From positions 6,493,933 through 6,557,932 of the forward strand of contig NC_054870.1 of the NCBI RefSeq assembly GCF_018320785.1: a DNA stretch of 64,000 nucleotides, written 5' to 3'. A program made the translations under genes and the position numbers. Below the pieces are notes generated by a model. It saw only the letters and a program-made list of their open reading frames with translations. It had not been told where the DNA came from and did no database searches. Source of the stretch: Cheilinus undulatus. Taxonomy: Eukaryota; Chordata; Actinopteri; Labriformes; Labridae. Positions 47,983-57,187 of this stretch are shown here, one piece after another; the stretch's first letter is position 1, and the number at the start of each line of letters is the position of its first letter.

Positions 47983-49120
47983 CAAGGTTATTATAGTTAA
48001 CGAAAACTAAAATTCAAAAATCAATTCAATTAACTGAAACTACAGAAAGACTAAGCTTTACCAAAAAAACGGAGAACTTACTAAAACTAACTAAAATAAG
48101 ATAAAAATGGAGACAAAACATCCTTAGTTTTAACCATACTGACTGGCATTAACACCCAAGTCTGGGGAGTGTAAGGCCCCATCCACACGGAGACGCATTA
48201 AGGTGTATATGCAAAAGTTTTTTGTCATATTGGTGTTTCATCCACATGGAAACAGTGTTTTGGGTGACTGTAAACGATGCTTTTTGAATACGGGTCCCAG
48301 AGTGCACAAATCCATAAACGACTACCGTTTCGTCTCCTTGTGGACAGCCAACCGCATCTTTCTTGAAATAATTATGTCACACATAGCGTAGCTCTCTTAA
48401 GACGCCTGTGTGGGTCTGGCCAAAACAACAACGGTGGACTACAGGGTTGTGTTTGTGCTGCAGAAGCTACTGAGCTTGTTATGGCCTTTACAGCAAAATC
48501 TGATGCTTCTTTACCACCACCGCGAAACGCACACACCAGATGTTCTAAAATCTAACGGGGGCAACAAACAAAAGGGCAACTAGAAGAAAGTTTGTGTCAG
48601 TTTTACATGATCTTCTTCTCTCGTTTGGTGAATTTCAATGGCAGCAATACAGCGCCACGTACAGGTTTGGCATATGCACTACAGTGTTTTCAGTCATTTT
48701 CAGTGAATCTGTGCTTACGCGGATATTTCCTTAAACGACCCTGTCTTTACGGAAAACTTTTTCAAAACGGCAATATAATGTTTTTTCTCCTTGTGGAGGG
48801 GCCTAAAATTGCCCCATCTGAATGGTTATGAATTCACACAGTGGTAGTTTTATGTCTGGATTGTATTCAAACATCATCATTAAATAAATAATTGATAAAA
48901 TGATAAATGACGTTCACTCAGCCCCAACATCTATCCATAAAAAACTAAAACTAGCACTAAAACTAATGAAAACTAAACTAAAATGAAGCATTTTTGAAAA
49001 ATAAAAACTAAACTAACAAACCAGCAGTCAAAACTAATAACTAAACTGAAATTGAACACAGAAAGTGAAAAAGAAATAAAAATTAAAACTAACGAAAAAT
49101 CCAAAACTATTATGACCTTG
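47983..49120. mobile_element. Non-autonomous hAT element, 1138 bp, with perfect 8-bp target duplication
   Basis: The ends are CAAGGTTATTATAGTTAACG and, from the other strand, CAAGGTCATAATAGTTTTGG. GTTCCTCC at 47975-47982 recurs at 49121-49128. The subterminal parts are rich in 'aaaactaaaactaac'. A second element appears nested at about 48174-48804: its ends are AGGCCCCATCCACACGGAG and AGGCCCCTCCACAAGGAG, without a clear duplication of its own. A partial relative of the whole element lies at 54450-54835. Confidence 0.92.
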
Positions 49121-49128
49121 GTTCCTCC

Positions 49129-49220
49129 TAAAGACTTCATTTCAGCTTTAAAAAGTAAACAAATCATTGATCTATTTATGCCGGATTCACTTTTATACTA
49201 TCTTTGACTGACTTTTAATA

Positions 49221-49257
<37 letters not shown>

Positions 49258-49560
49258 ATAGAATGTTGGGACTCTCTTAAGCCTGGTTTATGCTTCAAGC
49301 CGGGCCTAACAATACGCCCGACCCAGAAGTTACAACTGACTTAAAAGTTCGACTCTGTTCACCCGCTGGGTGTGACTTAAAATACCCCGACTTAAGTAAT
49401 GGATTGTGAACGTGAGGTGGATAATGATGGTCATGAAACGAAGGAAACACGGCTGAAGCAGACATTTACAGCACAAATGGAGACAATGGAAGAACAAGGA
49501 GGCAGTTAAGAGCCCAGACCCCAGGTTGAGAACCACTGTAATAGGGCACTTTTGCAGTGT
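49129..49560. repeat. Repeat flank, GT microsatellite and two transposon ends
   Basis: A GT run lies at 49226-49252, followed by 'gaatgttgggactctcttaa' (third piece of the 37555-37830 repeat). 'gcctggtttatgcttcaagc' at about 49280 and 'aggttgagaaccactgtaat' at about 49525 look like solo ends of hAT-type elements. Confidence 0.5.
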
Positions 49561-49776
49561 TTTATCAAACATTAGGGTACCGAGCTGGGCAATCCCTCAT
49601 CCCACTTCGAGTCCACCAGTGTTCCCTTAACTCTAAAGTGTATCTGTGGACTGATGTTAAAGCTCTGAACTATTGGTAAGTATTAGCATGTCATTGGCTC
49701 TCTGTGGCCTTCTGTAATTCTTTATTTCTGGTCTTGAGGTGTGTCTTTGGTTGTGTTCACTCAGAAACGTACTTCT

Positions 49777-49963
49777 TTTTTTAAAGATGTATTTTTTGGG
49801 GGCATTTTATGCCTTTATTGGTAGAGAAGGACAGTGGACAGAATCAGAAACAGGGGTGAAAGAGTTGGAAAGAGATGTGGGAAAGTGCCACTGGCCGGAT
49901 TTAAACCCAGGCCGACCGAATACCTGGGGCACGCCTTCAACCACTAGGCCTCCTGTGCCCCCA
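49777..49963 (-). mobile_element. tRNA-derived SINE, minus orientation
   Basis: On the minus strand an A-box-like TAGTGGTTGAAGGCG (49946-49932) and a B box GGGTTTAAATCC (49908-49897) open the element. It closes at the 'tgcctttattggtagagaag' body and a T-rich left border ('gatgtattttttgggggcat'). This is a common teleost SINE layout. Confidence 0.75.
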
Positions 49964-49978
49964 GAAACGGACTTCTGA

Positions 49979-51305
49979 AGGCATTTGAGCGGCGTCTCAA
50001 CAGAAGCAGGTGGAGGGTTAAATATTCAAACATTTCTGGTGCAGAACTGTTCGGACAGCCATGTTTGATTGAGATGGATTCAAATGTAACCCGGAGAACT
50101 GAAGATTGTGCAGGTTTAGAGCACCAAACAGCAGAATGAAGGGGTCTGTGTGTAGTGGGTTTGACTGAGAGCAGGGAGATTAAACCTTTGAATAAATCTG
50201 TAAGGATCTGTTTGGTATTAAATATTCTTTTTGTCTCACTCTTGGCAGCTTCACATTTAAACACTGGGCTAAAGGGCTGCTAGCATCATGACACCTGTGC
50301 TATAGAACCACTCTGCAGACACTCCTGCACATTTACTGAATGTTTGAACTAAAGACGTGTGATCTATGATGTTTACGTGTGAAGCTTTATTGAATTTAAA
50401 TTACACTCTGAGAAAAATATTAAAATAAACATTTCTATATTTCTGTGGAAATGTCTGTGTCCTGATTTCTTTTGGTGGAGGGTTGTTAAAGTTTGGGGCA
50501 TCAGGGACTCAGCGTAGCAGTACACTCAGCCTACGGACCCTCCTAGTCTCCATAAGAGCCAGACTGATTCAGTTAATCTGGGCTCACGTTAACTGTTTTC
50601 CTTTATTAAAGCACTGAAGCAGGCTTTTATTGTGAAGAAACGCACATGTGCATACATAGATACTCATGCATTAACAGTATATTCATACATTCTGTTTATT
50701 TTTCCTGCTAAATGTCCTGATAATTCATCATGTGAATGTGCACCACTTAAAACTTCTCACATAAATCATTAGAAGCATCAGTAAAATGGGAAGGGGTGGG
50801 GTTGGTGATGGACCCTAAAACCTGAAATAAAACTGTTGGATTTGAATAATCAACTAAAATTAAATTAGAATAAAATGCTCTTCTTGGCAAAAATAAAGTG
50901 GCAAAACTTTGTTAAAACGAGCAGAATAAAAGTAATTTTTAATGCTTTATATAAAAATTAATAATTGAACATCATCATAAAGAATAAATGTTATCTGGGA
51001 TTATGAACTGAAGTGGGCCGGTCTGAGCTGTGAAACTCCAGGGCTAAAAAAAAAAAAAAAAAAAAAAAATTGTCCCACCCTGGTCCTGCTGTCCAGGATT
51101 CAGACATGGCTCTACTTTCTTTGTGTTTAAGGTTCAAGCATGCAGACTTTTTGTTTGTGCCTCCAGGGAACCAATCATAGATTCATTGTAATCATGCATA
51201 TTAGTTTATGGTCTTCTATTATTAATCCAGGCAGATGTTTCATACATGTATGCATGCTTTTGTGACTTATGGGTTGTTTATTTTCCTAACTGAATGGTAT
51301 CAAAC
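49979..51305. other. Intergenic, with a possible polyadenylation signal and a poly-A tract
   Basis: AATAAA at 50424-50429 is followed within 30 bases by GT-rich 'gtggaaatgtctgtgtcctg', a plausible polyadenylation site for a plus-strand transcript; syndig1 is the only candidate and ends 7.3 kb upstream. A run of 24 A lies at 51046-51069. The rest is unassigned. Confidence 0.3.
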
Positions 51306-52510
51306 CAGAGGTGTCAAACTCAAGGCCCGGGGGCCAAATACAGCCCATGGTAGAGTTATATCCAGTCCAGATCTTACCATATTTTCATTCTAACTGGCTC
51401 ACTGGTATGAGGTCTGCAGATTCCCTCCAGAATAAAAACGGAAATTCAGCCTCAATGATTTAAAATATCCCCGCAAGTCGTAAACATTTGAAAAAGTAAA
51501 GAGTGGAAACAATTATTTGGATCAGGAATGTGTGGAAAGAAATTCATTTGTGTTTTAAATGCATGTTTTTAATGTTGAATCTCATCATTGCAACTTGAAC
51601 TAATCTTTTTGACTGTTATTTATAATTTAACCATATCAATTTATAATTCAAGATTTTTACGATTTTAAATTCTGTCATGATTTAACCCTTAAAACTCATA
51701 ATTTCAATTTTTTGCAACTGTTTTGACATTTATAACTCATGATTTCATATGTTATCTCATATTTTGCCTTTCAAACTAATTGTTTCAATTTCTGTCTCAT
51801 ATTTTAACCTTTAAACTTATAATTTGAAATTTTATCACATACTTTGAACTTTAAAACTCATTGTTTCAAATTTTATCCCATATTTTGCCATTTAAAACTC
51901 ATGATTTAAAATTTCATCACATATTTTGAACTTTTAAACTCACAATTTTAAATTCTATCTCATGGTTTAACCCTTTAATATCATGATTTCAATAATTTTT
52001 CTACTGTTTTGACATTTACAACTCATGATTTCATGTTTTATCTCATATTTTGCCTTTCAAACTCATGATTTGATTTTATTTTTTGCATAATTTGACCCTT
52101 TAAACTCATGATTTCATTTTTTCTAATATTTTGAGTTTTAAAACAATTTTTTACAATTTTTATCTCATCTCATATTTTGCCTTTTAAAGTCATGATTTTG
52201 ACTTCCTATCGCATATTTTTCTTTTAAGAATATTTATTTGCTTTTATTGTGTTTTTTTTTGTTTGTTTGTTTGTTTGTTTTAATTTTAAACAAATAAGTT
52301 TGACCTTTTATTTAAGATTTGGAGCCTTTTAATGTTTCATTTTTTTTCTCTACTTAATCTCATTTCTCATCAGTGCTATGTTTTTTCCCATAATTCCTTT
52401 CTGGTGAAATGAGGTTGACAGTTTATGGTTCATTGTTGACCCTGTTATGCCCTCAGGTTTGACCTAAATCCAGAATCCGGCCTCTGCTGTGTTTGAGTTT
52501 GACACCCCTG
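51306..52510. mobile_element. hAT element with A/T-rich tandem interior
   Basis: The ends are CAGAGGTGTCAAACTCAAGG and, from the other strand, CAGGGGTGTCAAACTCAAAC; both are standard fish hAT termini. From 51590 to 52210 a degenerate ~50-bp unit ('ttttatctcatattttgcct', 'ttaaaactcatgattt') repeats about ten times. The flanking 8-mers do not match. No transposase is present. Confidence 0.85.
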
Positions 52511-52596
52511 TCTTTAGCAGAGCAGCTGCAGCCTCGGTGCCTACTTCAGCCATATTTGAACTCTAAATCTCAGTGATGCTGAGCTGATGCTCCTCT

Positions 52597-53559
52597 TTAA
52601 CTGATAACACAGGCTGGAACAGGAAAAGGATAATGGTGAGGACCCATGCGTTCAGCCTGTTGTCTGGCTTCATTCATATATCTCATCTTCATCATTTCTT
52701 GCTCCTGTTCAGCCTGTTGTCTGGCTTCATTCATGTATCTCATCTTCATCATTTCTTGCTCCTGTTCAGCCTGTTGTCTGGCTTCATTCATGTATCTCAT
52801 CTTCATCGTTTCTTGCTCCTGTTCAGCCTGTTGTCTGGCTTCATTCATGTATCTCATCTTCATCATTTCTTGCTTCAGCTCCAGCATCTTTCAAGAATAC
52901 TTGGCTTTCAGCTCCTCCAGCTCCTTGTTCATCTTGGACTCAGACTCTTTCAGGATGTGTTGTTTCTCCCTCTCCAACTCCTCCTCGGCCCTCCGGTACA
53001 TCTCGGTGGTGTAGTGTGATCCTCCGTTGTCCTTGATCATGTCGTCTATCTTATCCAGGAGCTGGCTGACCTGTGCTGGGTCATCCTTCTCATTATTGAA
53101 GACGTGATAACGGCCGTGACATTTAAAGAGGATGTCTTGAAGGTCTGGGCTCTCTGAAACAAACTCTTCGATGGTTTTCCTCTTCAGCTTGTCTCCATAA
53201 GTGAACAGCACCATCTTGTACGCATCAGCATCTTTGCCGAAAGTATCCTGAATCATTTCACGGTTTCTTTCTCCTCCTCCATGAACCTGCCCAGCTGAAG
53301 GATCACCAGGAAGGCGTGAGGACCCGGAGCAGACATGTAGATGCAATTAGAGACCTTCTTCATCACTTCTTCATTGTTCAGAGAGGTGTCAAACAGACCT
53401 GGAGTGTCGATGACAGCGACCCTTCGGCCCGAAACCTTTGACTTTTCTTTCTTGCATGTAGATGTCACAGGAAGGCCTCTCTGCCCAGGATGGTGTTTCC
53501 TGCTGAACTCTTCCCTGCCCCGGTCTTTCCCACCAGAACAATCCTCCACTCTTCAGAAT
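52597..53559 (-). pseudogene. GIMAP/AIG1-type GTPase, main exon, broken
   Basis: GIMAPs are AIG1-domain GTPases of vertebrates, expanded in fish and linked to lymphocytes and immunity. After the acceptor CTGTCCTCAG the exon reads [20 protein letters not shown] (P-loop). Next come VAVIDTPGLFDTS (G3), the family box FLVILQLGRF and TYGDKL (G4). The fold ends at GGSHYTTEMYRRAEEELERE and continues into a coiled coil. Three lesions break it. A short deletion after GREAF shifts the frame (TGA at 53467-53465). A missing base at ETVK|MIQ gives TGA at 53255-53253. An in-frame TGA at 52893-52891 precedes the coiled-coil repeats. Those repeats (52875-52645) are four 19-residue units, MMKMRYMNEARQQAEQE type. 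Assembly error could explain the one-base loss, but hardly all three. Confidence 0.85.
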
Positions 53560-53629
53560 CTGAGGACAGCACAGGACTTCATGTCAGACATGGAAACTAC
53601 TGCCTCTACTAAATATTAATACATATGTT

Positions 53630-53789
53630 TAAGAAAGAGAGAGGTACAGGCAGCAGATAGGATCCTACCAACAAACATGGATAGAACCAGAAACAGGAAG
53701 GAGAGAACTGGGAGGAGACCTGCAAGAAAGGGCCACACTCCAAACCTGGGCCCCTTAAACCAACAGAACACCTGCAGGCCAGATGTTTA
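53630..53789. mobile_element. Possible SINE remnant
   Basis: 'gacctgcaagaaagggccac' and 'aaacctgggccccttaaacc' resemble the body of the teleost SINE at 49777-49963 in sense and order, but no A or B box is preserved. Confidence 0.35.
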
Positions 53790-55260
53790 ACCCTTTTATT
53801 GACTTTATTAATCAATCATGGTCAGTACAATTTGTCTTTTTTTTTTTTGTCTTTTTTCTTTCTTTTCTTTTTCTTTTTCTTTTCTTTTTTTTTTTTTTGC
53901 CAAAACAGATTTCTGTCTGGAAGGTCCAGCCACTGGTTAATCAGTATTCCTGGCCACCATTACACCATGAAGGCAAGAGAACACCCCAAGCAATTTAGAG
54001 AAAATGTTATTGAAAAGAATAAGTCAGGAGATAGATACAAAAACATTTCCAAGGCACTGAAGATCCCCCATAGCTCAATTAAAATCCATCAAGTGTAAGA
54101 ATCAGTCCGTCCTCACAAAAATGTATTTAGGCAGAAACTTGATTAAATATATATAAATATTAAATTAAATATAATCATAGCACAAACTTGTATAAAAAAT
54201 TAAAATATCTATAACATATATTCAGATAGAAGGACTATATTAGCCACCTAAAGCCACTCGTTTCAAGCAAAAATACAAGAAATACAAGTCATCAAAGATT
54301 TTCATAGATATATTTATATTTTCATGTTTCTACAACTTGGTCTTAATAAATTTTATGGCATGTGGTCTCAGTATTTTCTGTTATGTTTTCTTACAATTTT
54401 GAAATTTTCTCTGGGACCATATTAAGTGAGAAGGGCAGCCAGGTTCACTTCAAGATTATTATAGTTAACTAAAATTCAAAAATCATTTCAGTTAAAAGAA
54501 ACTAAATAAAAACTAAACTCTAACAAAAAAAAAGTGTATAGTGCACTTACAAAACTAAAATAAAATAAAAAGAAAGACAAAATACCATTAGCTTTAGTCT
54601 TTGACACAACCATGCTGTCTGGCACCTACAAGTCTGGGGAGTGTAAAAGGGCCTGAATTTATTGGCGAAGATTTCACACAGTGGTGGTTTTATGTCTAGA
54701 GTTGTATTCAAAATTCATCTTAAAATAAATAAAATGATAAGTGAAGAGTAGTTTGTTTGAATGTTTTTAAATGTATGATGTTCACTCAGTCCTGACATGT
54801 ATCCAAAAAACTAAAACTAATAAAAACTATAATAAATATGGATACATCGCTACTAAAGTATCGATACTCCCACAACTATTCACCAGTCAAAGCTTTATGA
54901 GAGTGGCAAAGAGAAAGCCAGTGTTGATGAAAACTCAGATTAAATCTGGACTAGAGTTCAACCAAAGGGAAAGTGGAAGAAAGTTCTTTGGCCATCAGAC
55001 AAGAAGGCATCTTGAAGATGCCAAACACCGCAAATCAACACAAACACACCATCACCACGGTGGCAGCATCATGCTGTTGGGGTGCTTCTCAGCAGCTGGC
55101 TCTGGAAGGCTTGTAAAGATAGAGGGTAAAACTGAATGCAGCAAAATCTAGAAAATCCCAGAGGACGATCTTATCCAGTCTGCAAGAGAACTACAGATTG
55201 GGGGATTATTTATTTTCCAGCAAGACAAAGAATCATTATGGACAAAAGATCTCTCCTTTC
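53790..55260 (+). mobile_element. Tc1-like transposon remnant with later insertions
   Basis: 53790-54095 is a 5' part ('aatcaatcatggtcagtaca', then 'aagcaatttagagaaaatgt' and 'tccaaggcactgaagatccc', the helix-turn-helix region). 54880-55250 is the DDE region ('cttctttggccatcagacaa'-like, then 'tggcagcatcatgctgttgg', 'attttccagcaagacaaaga'). Between them is unrelated A/T-rich sequence and a hAT piece. A CT-rich tract at 53836-53900 makes artefactual Phe-rich frames. Confidence 0.7.
54450..54835. mobile_element. Short relative of the 47983-49120 hAT element
   Basis: It starts 'caagattattatagttaact' and ends 'aactaataaaaactataata'. Between them 'aagtctggggagtgtaaaag' and 'cacacagtggtggttttatg' follow the longer copy closely. 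Most of the interior is missing. Confidence 0.65.
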
Positions 55261-55329
55261 AGCTCTTGGTGACAACAAAGTTGTGAAAATCAGACCAAAA
55301 CAGCAAAAATAAGTTCAGAACACGGCAAC

Positions 55330-56050
55330 ACCACTGATATATGCAACTAAAGAGGATAAGGATCTCAACTTTCCTCATTTTTACCTGTCAGAGCAGGAAC
55401 TCACTGTCAGAAGCAGGACAAAATATTTGGGACATCTCATCCCTGATAAAATGTGTGATGATGATGATGATGATGATGTGTAGACAGTGCTGTATGCTCA
55501 GGCCAACATTTTGGCAAGGAAATTTTCTATGTGCTCTGATAATGGCAAGATTACACAGTTATCTTGACACAAATAAACAAAATAAACTAAACTCCCTTTA
55601 GAGCTTATTGTACCCCTCTGTATACCGCCCCCTTGTGGACTAAGTACAAAAAGTCAAGCCTAAAAAAGCTTCATGTTGCTTACAATGATGCTATGAGGAT
55701 ACTGCTAAAAAATCTTGGGAAAGTGCAAGTGAGATGTTTTGTCAAGCAGGAGTTCACACTTTCCAGGCTCTTATGAGAAATCTGACGTACAAATTTCTAC
55801 GCAGACTAGAGGACTCTCAGAACTCCATTATAATGCTATTGGGATTGCAGTCAGAGCGTTGTAAGATACCAGTCATCCTGGTGGAGACACTGGTATGGCT
55901 GTCTTTTATAAATAGGGAGGTATGTTGTTTGTCCGTTGATTGTTTTTTGTTTGTTTGGTTTTAATACTGTTTTTAATCCTGTTTTTTATATATTTGTTGT
56001 TGTTTTTTATGGACTTCTATGTCTGCTAATAAACATGATGATGAATTTAC
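55330..56050 (+). mobile_element. LINE 3' fragment (end of reverse transcriptase and 3' UTR)
   Basis: Plus-strand translation over several frames gives CTPLYTAPLWTKYKKSSLKK (about 55610-55670), LHVAYNDAMRILLK and GVHTFQALMRNLTYKFLRRL (to about 55810), which is the usual C-terminal region of a fish non-LTR reverse transcriptase ORF. The end is 'tatgtctgctaataaacatg'. A GAT microsatellite (55456-55481) interrupts it. The copy is dead and 5' truncated. Confidence 0.7.
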
Positions 56051-56314
56051 AGTAATTGCAATGTGATGACTAAGTTAGCAGCAGCAACGCCTTACACTAC
56101 TGCGTTACTGACAAATATACCATCATTACAGTAACATGATGTTGTGAGTTTCCCTGGATTTGCCCAAGTTGAGACAAAAGACGTCCACTCATTTATGTAA
56201 TGTTTTTTTGCCTGTATGGTGAAAGCTGAGCATCGTAGAAACATCTAGAACTCTGTTTACAGCCAACAAAAGGAATCACAGCTACAGCCGTCTGATGAGT
56301 TATGTCAAGCGTAC

Positions 56315-56370
56315 CTTGGTCGCAGTTTTTGGCCATGTCCTTCAGCTGGACTGGGGTTAGAGTCACGGAG
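56315..56370 (-). pseudogene. GIMAP-like gene, upstream exon with the start codon
   Basis: A 56-base block lies between a strong acceptor (polypyrimidine run then TTAGTTTCAG) and the donor GACCAAG|GTACGC. An ATG at 56336 in good context (GAC before, G after) reads MAKNCDQ and leaves one base, G. The main exon at 53559 begins with AT, so the split codon becomes GAT (Asp) and gives [20 protein letters not shown], the normal start of a fish GIMAP. This phase match is the main evidence. The exon itself shows no lesion. The intron (53560-56314) is filled by a Tc1 remnant and a LINE end. Confidence 0.65.
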
Positions 56371-57187
56371 CTGAAACTAAAAGAAGGAGAGAGAAATCAG
56401 ACTTCTAGAGGCTTCTGTCCCTCAATTATCCTGTTACACTTGTCATGTCAATTATCATCAGCTTTAACCATTAGGTATACCTGAGCACATGCTTTGCCTT
56501 CTGTTTTGGAATACTTTAATTATTTAGTTTGTGTTCTGTTGATCCAATTGGCATGAAACTGCACAAAGATGTGTATTTTTGCTCATTTTAAATTCCTCAA
56601 GCCAAATCATTATATTGACCTGTTTGGTGTTGTGTATAGGAAAAATACTCATGTTTACATCCCTTGCCCATTTAAACCCATTATAATTGCTTATTTTGAC
56701 TGCAAATTTGCAATACCATGTATCACTGTTACCAAAATTATTTGTGCTGTAATTTTAAATGGGGACCTTAGACTTGCAATTTTTACAATTAACCACTAGA
56801 TAGCGCTACTACCCTTTTTGGGCCAAGCGTGTATCCGTAGGGCACTTAAAAGACACACATACAGTGGGATTCTTTATAGCTCTGTGAAATAAAGGCATAA
56901 AGAAATGAAATGAAAAATGTCTTTGCGTGTTTATATGAATATAAACTTGGGTTCTGCATGTTAGATATGAGAAAGTGCATCTTTAAAGCGCCAGTCCAAC
57001 GGGCTTCGTTGGAGATACGCTGCAGGTCTATGTTGGGTATTGATGCCTAACCAGATCAATACCCATTGATCAGAAATCTCCTATCAGGAAATCAAAGGTT
57101 TAGTGTATCAGGTATTCCAAATGATATCATGATTAGAACTGGAGGTGTTTACAGAAATAAATCAATCAATTAATAAATCAAAAACAA
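56371..57187. other. Upstream intron or flank of the GIMAP-like gene, unassigned
   Basis: A/T-rich sequence; frames at 56302-56799 (+) are chance. No repeat family was recognised. Confidence 0.3.

Noticed and set aside
52633..53019. Plus-strand hydrophobic repeat frames of 122-128 codons
   Set aside because: They are the antisense of the GIMAP coiled-coil repeats; the minus strand matches a known family.
53783..54098. Phe-rich frames resembling a transmembrane protein
   Set aside because: They come from a T/C tract inside a Tc1-like remnant.
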